Shown here piece by piece: positions 1 through 7,537 of a DNA stretch of 19,969 nucleotides. The DNA is from an uncultured Bacillota bacterium. GTDB lineage: Bacteria > Bacillota > Clostridia > Lachnospirales > Lachnospiraceae. The position numbers were made by a program, and so were the translations under genes. Every line of letters starts with the position of its first letter. Within the stretch, counting starts at the first letter, position 1. The notes beneath the pieces are model-generated. The model was not told the origin of the DNA. It was given only the letters and a program-made list of their open reading frames with translations, and did not search any database. The stretch lies in NCBI GenBank assembly GCA_905200905.1, contig CAJKMA010000053.1, positions 1-19,969 on the forward strand. The letters run 5' to 3'.

Positions 1-2285
1 CTCAGGCAGAGTGCCGTTTCCTTCTGCTTTCACCAAACAACCTGCTGAAACCTTCAGATGGTGGTCCGGTAGCCGTTCCTTCACAGGATATGGTACTTGG
101 TATTTACTATCTGACTCAGGACAGACCCGGTTACAAGGGAGAAGGCAAAGTATTCAAGAGTCTGAATGAAGCGATTCTGGCATATGAAAACCAGGTAATT
201 GCTCTGCAGACTAAGATTTTCGTTTATGTTGAAAAGAAAATGCCAGATGGAACAGTATCCAGAGGTAAGATTCAGTCTACTCTTGGACGTCTGTTATTCA
301 ACGAAATCCTTCCTCAGGATTTAGGTTTCGTAGACAGAAGCATTCCTGGCAATGAACTGCTTCCGGAAGTCGATTTCCTGGTTGGCAAGAAGCAGTTAAA
401 GAAAATCCTGGAAAAAGTTATCAATACTCATGGTGCTACCAAGACAGCGGAAGTTCTGGACAGCATTAAGGCAATGGGCTATAAATATTCTACAAGAGCA
501 GCTATGACCGTATCTATTTCAGATATGACTGTGCCGCCACAGAAGCCAGAGATGATTCAGAAAGCTCAGGATACTGTAGATTTGATTACCAAGAACTTTA
601 AACGTGGTCTTATCACAGAGGAAGAACGTTATAAAGAAGTTGTTGATACATGGAAGAAGACTGACGATGCCCTTACAAAGGCACTGCTGGATGGTCTTGA
701 CAAGTACAATAATATCTACATGATGGCTGACTCTGGAGCCCGTGGTTCTGATAAACAGATTAAACAGCTGGCAGGTATGCGTGGTTTGATGGCTGATACA
801 ACGGGTCACACCATTGAGTTGCCAATCAAGTCCAACTTCCGTGAAGGTCTTGACGTACTGGAATACTTCATGTCTGCACACGGAGCCCGTAAAGGTCTTT
901 CCGATACTGCTCTTCGTACAGCCGACTCTGGTTACCTGACAAGACGTCTTGTAGACGTATCTCAGGAGCTGATTGTTCGTGAAGTAGATTGCTGTGAAAG
1001 CAAAGGCGAAATTCCAGGTATGTGGGTAAAAGCCTTTGTTGATGGAAAAGAAGAAATTGAAAGTCTTCAGGAACGTATTACAGGACGTTTCTCCTGTGAG
1101 ACAATCAAAGATAAAGATGGAAATGTCATTGTAAAAGCAAATCACATGATTACACCAAAACGTGCTGCTCGCGTGGTAACAGAAGGTGTAAATGCAGAAG
1201 GCAAACCATATGATGCAGTGAAGATTCGTACAATTCTTACCTGTAAGTGTCATGTTGGTGTTTGTGCAAAATGTTACGGTGCAAACATGGCAACAGGAGA
1301 GCCAGTACAGGTTGGAGAATCTGTTGGTATCGTTGCAGCTCAGTCTATCGGTGAACCAGGTACACAGCTTACCATGCGTACATTCCATACCGGTGGTGTG
1401 GCTGGTGGAGATATCACACAGGGTCTTCCTCGTGTCGAGGAGCTTTTCGAGGCAAGAAAACCGAAAGGTCTTGCTATTATTACAGAAATCAAAGGTACTG
1501 CTACCATTAAAGATACTAAGAAGAAACGTGAAATCATTGTTACAGACAATGAGAACGGAGAATCTAAGACTTACCTGATTCCATACGGTTCCCGTATCAA
1601 GATTCAGGATGGACAGTATCTGGAAGCAGGTGATGAACTTACCGAAGGTTCTGTAAATCCACACGATATCCTGAGAATCAAAGGTGTTCGTGCGGTTCAG
1701 GATTATATGATTCGTGAAGTTCAGAGAGTTTATCGTCTCCAGGGTGTAGAAATCAATGATAAGCATATTGAGGTGATTGTACGCCAGATGCTGAAGAAGA
1801 TTCGCATTGAGAATAATGGAGATACAGAATTCCTTCCAGGAACTCTGGTAGATGTTCTTGACTTTGAAGAAGAGAACGAAAAACTCATTGCAGAAGGCAA
1901 AGAGCCTGCAGATGGAAAACAGGTAATGCTTGGTATTACAAAAGCATCTCTGGCAACAAACTCCTTCTTGTCAGCAGCTTCCTTCCAGGAAACAACAAAA
2001 GTTCTGACAGAAGCAGCAATCAAAGGAAAGATTGACCCATTGATTGGTCTGAAAGAAAATGTTATCATTGGTAAGCTGATTCCGGCCGGAACAGGTATGA
2101 AGAAATATGCCAACATTAAGCTGGATACAGATGAAGATGAAGTTCTGGAAGAGGACGAATTTGAAGAAGAAATGACAGAAGAAACTGTTGAGGCAGAAGC
2201 AGTGACAGTAGAAGAAACAACGGAAACTACTGAAGATGTGGAAGAAAACACCGAAGCAGAAGAATCTGAGACAACAGAAGAATAA
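1..2285 (+). CDS. rpoC: DNA-directed RNA polymerase subunit beta' (3' part, 5' end outside window)
   Basis: Catalytic beta' subunit of RNA polymerase. The reading frame is open from base 3 with no start, so the N-terminal half (clamp, active-site NADFDGD region) lies upstream. Visible are the VPSQD-type segment near the left edge, the four-cysteine zinc site (VDCCESKGE, then TCKCHVGVCAKCYG near nt 1240-1280), and the trigger loop (GESVGIVAAQSIGEPGTQ through MRTFHTGG, nt 1315-1400). The C-terminal conserved domain follows (MLKKIRIENNGDTEFLPG; ITKASLATNSFLSAASFQET). After the usual end near GTGMKKYANI the protein continues for roughly 55 residues that are almost all Asp, Glu, Thr and Val. This tail is much more acidic than the folded core. 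Transcription ends at the hairpin directly after the stop codon. Identification is certain; only the missing 5' end limits the entry. Confidence 0.98.
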   Translation, partial: QAECRFLLLSPNNLLKPSDGGPVAVPSQDMVLGIYYLTQDRPGYKGEGKVFKSLNEAILAYENQVIALQTKIFVYVEKKMPDGTVSRGKIQSTLGRLLFNEILPQDLGFVDRSIPGNELLPEVDFLVGKKQLKKILEKVINTHGATKTAEVLDSIKAMGYKYSTRAAMTVSISDMTVPPQKPEMIQKAQDTVDLITKNFKRGLITEEERYKEVVDTWKKTDDALTKALLDGLDKYNNIYMMADSGARGSDKQIKQLAGMRGLMADTTGHTIELPIKSNFREGLDVLEYFMSAHGARKGLSDTALRTADSGYLTRRLVDVSQELIVREVDCCESKGEIPGMWVKAFVDGKEEIESLQERITGRFSCETIKDKDGNVIVKANHMITPKRAARVVTEGVNAEGKPYDAVKIRTILTCKCHVGVCAKCYGANMATGEPVQVGESVGIVAAQSIGEPGTQLTMRTFHTGGVAGGDITQGLPRVEELFEARKPKGLAIITEIKGTATIKDTKKKREIIVTDNENGESKTYLIPYGSRIKIQDGQYLEAGDELTEGSVNPHDILRIKGVRAVQDYMIREVQRVYRLQGVEINDKHIEVIVRQMLKKIRIENNGDTEFLPGTLVDVLDFEEENEKLIAEGKEPADGKQVMLGITKASLATNSFLSAASFQETTKVLTEAAIKGKIDPLIGLKENVIIGKLIPAGTGMKKYANIKLDTDEDEVLEEDEFEEEMTEETVEAEAVTVEETTETTEDVEENTEAEESETTEE

Positions 2286-2287
2286 AT

Positions 2288-2331
2288 AAGAAAAGCGGAT
2301 GTGACTTGTTCAAATCACATCCGCTTTTCTT
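2288..2331. terminator. Bidirectional intrinsic terminator between rpoC and the ROK gene
   Basis: A perfect 17-bp inverted repeat (arms 2288-2304 and 2315-2331, loop 2305-2314). On the plus strand the right arm ends in a T-rich run (CTTTTCTTATATT). On the minus strand the other arm likewise ends T-rich. It lies between convergent genes and should stop both. The last two bases of the right arm (2330-2331) fall within the stop codon of the leftward ROK gene. Confidence 0.93.
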
Positions 2332-3511
2332 ATATTATCTGGATATAAAATTGTTTAATAGCATAGGCAGCAGCGCCCAGGGGACCTTCGAAAGGATTGT
2401 AGGGGAGAATCTGAACCGTACGGTCTGTGGGGTCGTCTACAAAAAGTAGCTGCTGTTTAATATAATCCATCAGCTCTTCACAGATTTCTTCGTTAGAAAA
2501 GAGAGAGCAGTGGAGATAGATTTTATCCGGATTCATAATAATAGCCAGATTAGAAATAGTGATACCCAGATACTTTAGTGCTGTTAAAATGAAGTTTCCA
2601 ACCTGCGTATCACCCAGAGAAAATGCTTTGGAAATATCTTCGATAGTAAGTTCCTCTGCAGAAGGTTTCAGGGCGGTTAAAACGGTGGAAGCATTACTTT
2701 CATACAAGAGTCTGCAATATTTCAAAAGCCAGGTTTCGCTGCAATAAGTCTGGAGACAGCCTCGCTTGCCGCATTCACATTTTTTTCCTTCGGGATTGAC
2801 AATGGTGTGTCCGATTTCGCCGGCATAGTAATTGGTGCCCTGGAACAAACGGCTGTCTTTTATCATGGCACAGAACATACCCAACCCGCTGTGGAAAAAG
2901 GCAAAAGTTTCCGGAGATGTTTGGTCAAACAGATAACGTCCAAAAGCCATGCAGCGGACATTATTTTCCAGAACAACCGGAAATGGGAGACGTTTTTTCA
3001 GTTCTTTTCCACGAAATCCGGGAAACGTGGAAGAGTTTACGATGACTCTATCCTGGTGGGCGTCAATGTGCCCCGGCACAGCAACTCCGATACCAATGAG
3101 AGATTTCGCAATATCAGGGTGAGAGTCCAGAATCTCTGTGATTTTGTTAATGAGAAATTCTGTGATGTTTTCTTTTACTTCCGTTTCTAAAAGGCCTGAG
3201 GTCTGGAATACAGAATTCCCTCTAAGGTCGCAAATCAAAAATCGTACATGGCGTTTCGTGAACTCCACACCCATGGAATAAACCCGGTCAGGAACTAAAT
3301 CCAAAAGGATTTTTTTTCGTCCCGGAGAGGTTTCTTCCGGGTTTTCATCAGAGCCGATTTCCTGTATAATACCTTCCCGTATGAAGTCTCCGGAAATAGA
3401 AGTCACAGTTGCAGGAGTAATCTGTGTGTTCCTGGCAATGGTAGAACGGGCAACCGGAGCATGACGAAAGATATATTCCAGAATTGTACTTCTATTTTCC
3501 TGATTAGTCAT
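2330..3511 (-). CDS. ROK-family transcriptional regulator (NagC/XylR type)
   Basis: A 393-aa protein with an N-terminal winged helix-turn-helix (about residues 5-55: NRSTILEYIF, then ARSTIARNTQITPATVTSIS) followed by a ROK sugar-kinase-like domain. The ROK zinc signature is present as GEIGH (231-235) plus C245, C247 and C252. The glycine-rich VAVPGHID segment is at 144-150. In ROK kinases the catalytic Asp sits in an END motif; here it reads ENN (182-184), and the N-terminal DxGGT phosphate motif is degraded (GVEFTKRH). It is therefore a sugar-sensing regulator, not a kinase. On the minus strand it follows the putative glycosidase by 30 bases and has its own ribosome site (GGAGGG, plus-strand 3522-3527), so it is probably the second gene of that operon. 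It likely represses the divergent transporter and its own operon until a sugar binds. The ligand is unknown. Confidence 0.92.
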   Translation of the reverse strand: MTNQENRSTILEYIFRHAPVARSTIARNTQITPATVTSISGDFIREGIIQEIGSDENPEETSPGRKKILLDLVPDRVYSMGVEFTKRHVRFLICDLRGNSVFQTSGLLETEVKENITEFLINKITEILDSHPDIAKSLIGIGVAVPGHIDAHQDRVIVNSSTFPGFRGKELKKRLPFPVVLENNVRCMAFGRYLFDQTSPETFAFFHSGLGMFCAMIKDSRLFQGTNYYAGEIGHTIVNPEGKKCECGKRGCLQTYCSETWLLKYCRLLYESNASTVLTALKPSAEELTIEDISKAFSLGDTQVGNFILTALKYLGITISNLAIIMNPDKIYLHCSLFSNEEICEELMDYIKQQLLFVDDPTDRTVQILPYNPFEGPLGAAAYAIKQFYIQII

Positions 3512-3541
3512 AAGCTGAGAACCCTCCTCTTTGAATCCGTG

Positions 3542-5455
3542 CTAAAATTTTTCAATGAGAGGAAAACCTGCATAATTGGTAGAAACTTCAATGACCCGGT
3601 AAACATCCAGGGCCTTCTGGAATTTATATTCCTGTGAACATACATAATGCGTAAAGGTTTTCCAGGCTGCCTCCACTTCAGGAGTCTTACCTTCTGAAAG
3701 GAAAAGCAGTGCTTGTGCTAATAATATACAATATTCACTGTGGTAGTCAAGATGTTCCCAGAAAAGTTTTTCCACAGGTGAAGCCAAAACAGGTACTGGT
3801 GTCAGGTGTTTTTGGCGGAAGTTTTCTACAGTTTGGAGCAAGTGCTTCATATTTGTTGTTACCTGTGGATTGATTCGGCTTCCTTTTCCGTTGTAATAAT
3901 CACAGTCGCATAAAGCAGAAAGTGAAGATAAATAGGAGAGGCAGTCTTCCCACGGTTCTCCGTAGGCAGCCTGGAAATATTCAGCAGCCAAATCTTCAAA
4001 ACTGGAATCTGTTCCCAACAGGCATTTTCCCATAATATAGTTGGGAAGCCCGTTTGGCAGGAAGCAGCGGAGCTCCTGGCAGCTAATATATCCATTTAGC
4101 TTTAATTTTTTCAGGCTGTGAATATCTTCATAAATAATTTTTGCAATGTGTACATATCCCATATCCCCATAATGCGCTCTGCCAAGAGGATAGTCGTAAT
4201 CAAAAGCATCTCCTTTGAAAATATCCTGCCATTTGGCAAGGAAAGATAGATTTTCCTCCAGATTGACCGGGAGTGTAATCTGGTTTCTCTGATATTTCGG
4301 AGGCTTTGGAAGTGTTTTGGGAATATCGTAGGAGCGCAGGAACGTCCGGCTGATGGGAGCGAACATCATAACAAAACGCTCGGGATGAAGCAGGCGTTCT
4401 TTTTCGGGTGCCCATAAAAGTTCTTCATAAAGCAAAAATACAATTTTGGTAGAGAGCTGTTTCTCTGTAAGAGCCCGGTCGATTTCATTTAAAATGTGCA
4501 CATACAGGTCAGAAGGCAGATGATTTTTGCAGGCATCGCATTCGCAGTGATTGTTAAAAGCGTCTGCCAACCATATGTGGAGATAGTCCACCTCCGGATG
4601 TGCCAGGGAGTAGTCCACAACTTTCTGCACAAAAGAGGAAACTACCTTTGGATTGGAATAACACAGGTTCGTGTTAATGGGAATCCCTTTGTAAAATCCA
4701 CGTTCTCCGTCCACGAATGCAGTCATGGAAAGTTGTTCTTCGCTTAATTTTGCGTCAGAAGAAACCCAGCCAAGGGTATTCTGGTCCAGTACAGAACAAG
4801 TCCAACCATGCCCTACCCTGTGATGCTTCAGCCCTCGTTTCTTTAGTTCTTCATCAATGACAGCAGAAATCTCAGCCGCCTTTTCCAGAGAAAACTCTTC
4901 CGGAGAAGAAAGAGGATTGTTCTTATGTGAATACCACAAGTTCAAGAATGCATAAGGCAGTTCAAATTGCAGGAAAAAGGAATTGTAGCCAAGTTTTGGA
5001 AGCCAGTCAATAAATTCCAGAATATTTTCCGGTGAATCTGCGCCTTCGATGCACACGCCTCTGTGGTGATACAGGGCTTTCTGATGGTGAGAAATAGAAA
5101 GCTCTTCTATATTAGGAATAGAAGGGATTTTCTCGTATTCTTTACCGGGTCTTAGGAAGCGGCATCCCAAAAGTGTGAGATACTGGTAAACGCCAAGCAA
5201 AACAGAACGTGGATTGCTTCCTTTGATATACCCATGCAAATGAGAGATTTCTATTTCGTATTCATCTTCATCAAGGGAGCAGGCAGCGGATGGAAAAAGT
5301 CCTAAACAGATGGTTGGATGACGGTTTTCTGCTTTTGCGTCTGTCTCGGATAAAAAAGAAAGGGAATTATTTATTTTTGATAAATAATGTTTTAATTCAG
5401 AACCAGCAAATAAAATGGTATCAGAACTTGATGCGCACTCTATTTGTATATACAT
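3542..5455 (-). CDS. Putative glycoside hydrolase, DUF4838 / GH67-GH20-like
   Basis: A 637-aa protein with no signal peptide, so probably cytoplasmic. Residues about 1-120 resemble the alpha/beta N-terminal domain of GH67 and GH20 enzymes (ELKHYLSKI at 20-28; SVLLGVYQYLTLLGCRFLRPG at 84-104, where the chain reaches the barrel). From about 128 a TIM-barrel-like region begins (RGVCIEGADSPENILEFIDW). The motif WLADAFNNHCECDAC (295-309) matches the Asp-plus-CxCxxC signature I associate with DUF4838 proteins. Candidate acid residues are D298 and the E344/E345 pair in LLYEELLW. The gene starts the leftward operon and has a good SD (GGAGGT, plus-strand 5462-5467). It is followed by a ROK repressor and lies divergent to a sugar ABC transporter, which points to cleavage of an imported oligosaccharide or glycoside. 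Substrate and chemistry are not shown by the sequence. Family placement was made from memory of motifs and needs an HMM search. Confidence 0.72.
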   Translation of the reverse strand: MYIQIECASSSDTILFAGSELKHYLSKINNSLSFLSETDAKAENRHPTICLGLFPSAACSLDEDEYEIEISHLHGYIKGSNPRSVLLGVYQYLTLLGCRFLRPGKEYEKIPSIPNIEELSISHHQKALYHHRGVCIEGADSPENILEFIDWLPKLGYNSFFLQFELPYAFLNLWYSHKNNPLSSPEEFSLEKAAEISAVIDEELKKRGLKHHRVGHGWTCSVLDQNTLGWVSSDAKLSEEQLSMTAFVDGERGFYKGIPINTNLCYSNPKVVSSFVQKVVDYSLAHPEVDYLHIWLADAFNNHCECDACKNHLPSDLYVHILNEIDRALTEKQLSTKIVFLLYEELLWAPEKERLLHPERFVMMFAPISRTFLRSYDIPKTLPKPPKYQRNQITLPVNLEENLSFLAKWQDIFKGDAFDYDYPLGRAHYGDMGYVHIAKIIYEDIHSLKKLKLNGYISCQELRCFLPNGLPNYIMGKCLLGTDSSFEDLAAEYFQAAYGEPWEDCLSYLSSLSALCDCDYYNGKGSRINPQVTTNMKHLLQTVENFRQKHLTPVPVLASPVEKLFWEHLDYHSEYCILLAQALLFLSEGKTPEVEAAWKTFTHYVCSQEYKFQKALDVYRVIEVSTNYAGFPLIEKF

Positions 5456-5683
5456 TTTAATACCTCCGTAATTTAGTTATTAAAAGTAATAAACCTTAAA
5501 AAGATTATAACGAAAAGATGATGAAAAGTATATGTGAAAAGTGCACATAAAATAGAATGTTAAATTGACAATAATTAACAAAATCATAAATAAATGTTGA
5601 TTTTTGGAGCATAACATAGTATATTATAGACCATAGAGAAGAATAAATAAATAATTATATAAAATAAATAAATGGAGGGCTAT
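5456..5683. promoter_or_regulatory. Divergent control region of the sugar island
   Basis: A strongly AT-rich spacer between the glycosidase operon and the transporter operon. Rightward promoter: TTGATT (5597-5602), 17-bp spacer, TATATT (5620-5625). Leftward: a perfect minus-strand TATAAT at plus 5504-5509; no convincing -35 is seen at the proper distance. Between them is an imperfect inverted repeat (5558-5580): TGTTAA, then the perfect ATTG-A-CAAT, then AA, then TTAACA. It contains a TTGACA (5565-5570) and is the best operator candidate for the adjacent ROK repressor. Downstream is a run of AATA/AATAAATA repeats in the transporter leader (5641-5672). Confidence 0.6.
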
Positions 5684-6631
5684 ATGAAAACAAAAACAAC
5701 TTTAGCAGAATTTCGTTCTATGAATTCTGTAAGGAAAAAACGCATTTTGCGAAAGAATGCCTGGTGCTGGGTATTTATGCTGCCAACCCTGATTCTCTAT
5801 ATTCTCTTTCAGGGGTATCCTATTATAACAAGTGCCTGGTATTCTCTTCTGGATTGGTCTGGTATGACGATGAATGCTACTTTTGTAGGCCTGGGCAATT
5901 TTAAAGAACTATTGCAAGATCCGCTATTTTTTAATTCTGTGGGCAACAGTTTTAAGTACATGGTATTAAGTGTTCCTATTCAGTTGATACTTTCTTTGAT
6001 GATTGCTTATATCTTAACCAGCATTATAAAAAAAGGTGCAACGGTATTTCGTACCATGTATTTTATTCCAGTGGTTACAACAGCTTCTATTGTAGGTATT
6101 ATTATGATTTTCATTTTTGGAGGTACTGGTCCGGTAAACCAGGTGCTTTCCATGCTGGGAATTGATACGATTAATTTTCTTGGGGATGCCAAAACAGCTA
6201 TGTTTACTGTAGTTTTGATTGGTGTTTGGAAAGATTTAGGAACTTACATGATTTACTGGATTGCAGCTTTGCAAAGTGTGCCGCAGGATGTATATGAAGC
6301 GGCAAAGATTGATGGAGCAGGAAAGTTCAGGACCTTTACTGATGTAGTGTTCCCGCTGATTCTGCCAATTGGTGGTGTTATCACTGTGCTTTGCGTCATT
6401 GGTTCTCTGAAAGTATTCGATATTGTTCAGACAATGACAAATGGTGGCCCATACTTTGCAACCGATGTGGTAGCAACATTTGTATATCGGACAGCTTATT
6501 CCAGTACAACAGGAAGTCCACGTCTTGGTTATGCCAGTGCTGCAGCTCTGATGTTCGGACTTATGGTCGTTGTTATTGGTATCGTCTTAAATCTGATAAA
6601 GGGTTACTTTAATAAGAAGAGAAATGTTTAA
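5684..6631 (+). CDS. Sugar ABC transporter permease (CUT1, MsmF/UgpA type)
   Basis: Inner-membrane permease of a carbohydrate-uptake ABC transporter. About 315 aa with the usual six hydrophobic segments, the first in the WVFMLPTLILYILF stretch. The conserved EAA loop that docks the ATPase is YEAAKIDGAG (from residue 204) followed by a VFPLILP segment. An in-frame ATG at 5672 overlaps the ribosome site GGAGGG (5674-5679), so the start is placed at 5684, five bases after GGAGG. First gene of the rightward operon, followed after 19 bases by the second permease. No ATPase gene is nearby, as is common for CUT1 systems in Firmicutes that share one MsmK-like ATPase. Substrate cannot be read from the sequence; the neighbours suggest an oligosaccharide or glycoside. 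Confidence 0.94.
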   Translation: MKTKTTLAEFRSMNSVRKKRILRKNAWCWVFMLPTLILYILFQGYPIITSAWYSLLDWSGMTMNATFVGLGNFKELLQDPLFFNSVGNSFKYMVLSVPIQLILSLMIAYILTSIIKKGATVFRTMYFIPVVTTASIVGIIMIFIFGGTGPVNQVLSMLGIDTINFLGDAKTAMFTVVLIGVWKDLGTYMIYWIAALQSVPQDVYEAAKIDGAGKFRTFTDVVFPLILPIGGVITVLCVIGSLKVFDIVQTMTNGGPYFATDVVATFVYRTAYSSTTGSPRLGYASAAALMFGLMVVVIGIVLNLIKGYFNKKRNV

Positions 6632-6650
6632 GAGAGGAGATTAGCTCATT

Positions 6651-7493
6651 ATGAAAAAAGAGAGAATTGCAGGGAAAGTCGGAAAAACTGTGATTTATGT
6701 ACTGCTTTCTGTTGTTGCTCTTATCTGGATGTATCCTTTTATCTGGATGATTAGCGCTTCTTTAAAAACTCAAAGTGAATTTTTTGCCAGTGGTCTGAAT
6801 TTAATTCCAGAGAGTTTGAATTTTGATAACTATGTAAGAGCATGGAACAACGCCAATTTTGGTGTGTACTTTAAAAACTCTATTATTGTAACGGTCAGCG
6901 TTGTTGTGATTGTTCTTTTGTCAACATCTGCAGCTGGTTATGTTATGGGAAGATATGTTTTTGTGGGGAAGAAGCTGATTATGGGTATTTTCATGGCAAG
7001 CATCACAATCCCGTTAGTATTTACAGTAATTCCTATTTATGAATTATTAAAAGAAATGGGATTAGAACAAAATCTGCTGGGATTGATTCTGGCAGAAGCC
7101 GGTGGAGGTCATGTAATCTTTCTGATGTTGTTTTCTAGTTTTTATGGTGGACTTCCAAAAGAACTAGAAGAGGCTGCTACCATTGATGGAAGTGGTTTTA
7201 TGAAAACGTATTCCAGCATTATGTTCCCTTTGGCAAAGCCAATTATGGCAACCGTAGTAATTATGCAGTTTATCTGGACATGGAACTCATTCCTTCTGCC
7301 ATTGATTGTTACGCTGAGTAAGCCGGAAATGCGTACATTAGCTGTTGGCTTGTATGCATTAAGAGGTGAAAACGTGGTTGACTGGACAGGTATTGCTGCT
7401 GGCGCATGTATTGCAGTTTTGCCGATTATTTTGATTTTTGTATGCCTGCAGAAATATTTTGTAGATGGTGTGGCAGGCGCTGTAAAGAGTTGA
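6651..7493 (+). CDS. Sugar ABC transporter permease (CUT1, MsmG/UgpE type)
   Basis: Second membrane subunit of the same importer, 280 aa, a normal length for the MalG/MsmG class. The N-terminus carries a short basic stretch and a hydrophobic helix ending in the typical YPFIWMISASLKT. The EAA loop is EEAATIDGSG (from residue 173) followed by IMFPLAKP. Ribosome site AGGAGA lies at 6635-6640. It expects to pair with the upstream permease as a heterodimer and with the lipoprotein encoded next, 44 bases downstream. Confidence 0.95.
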   Translation: MKKERIAGKVGKTVIYVLLSVVALIWMYPFIWMISASLKTQSEFFASGLNLIPESLNFDNYVRAWNNANFGVYFKNSIIVTVSVVVIVLLSTSAAGYVMGRYVFVGKKLIMGIFMASITIPLVFTVIPIYELLKEMGLEQNLLGLILAEAGGGHVIFLMLFSSFYGGLPKELEEAATIDGSGFMKTYSSIMFPLAKPIMATVVIMQFIWTWNSFLLPLIVTLSKPEMRTLAVGLYALRGENVVDWTGIAAGACIAVLPIILIFVCLQKYFVDGVAGAVKS

Positions 7494-7537
7494 GAAACAA
7501 AATTATTATATTTCATTATTCAAGGAGGTATTTTACC

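Noticed and set aside
519..1766. A 415-codon open frame on the minus strand inside rpoC
   Set aside because: It lies wholly opposite the conserved beta' coding region, is rich in Cys, Thr, Asn and Phe as expected from an antisense shadow, and has no ribosome site or family motif.
5533..5548. Possible catabolite-repression (cre) site around TGTGAAAAGTGCACA
   Set aside because: It lacks the central CG and the spacing of the cre consensus; only partial similarity remains.
5641..5672. AATAAATA runs as a tandem-repeat or phase-variable element
   Set aside because: Short, irregular and outside any coding region; simply AT-rich leader sequence.
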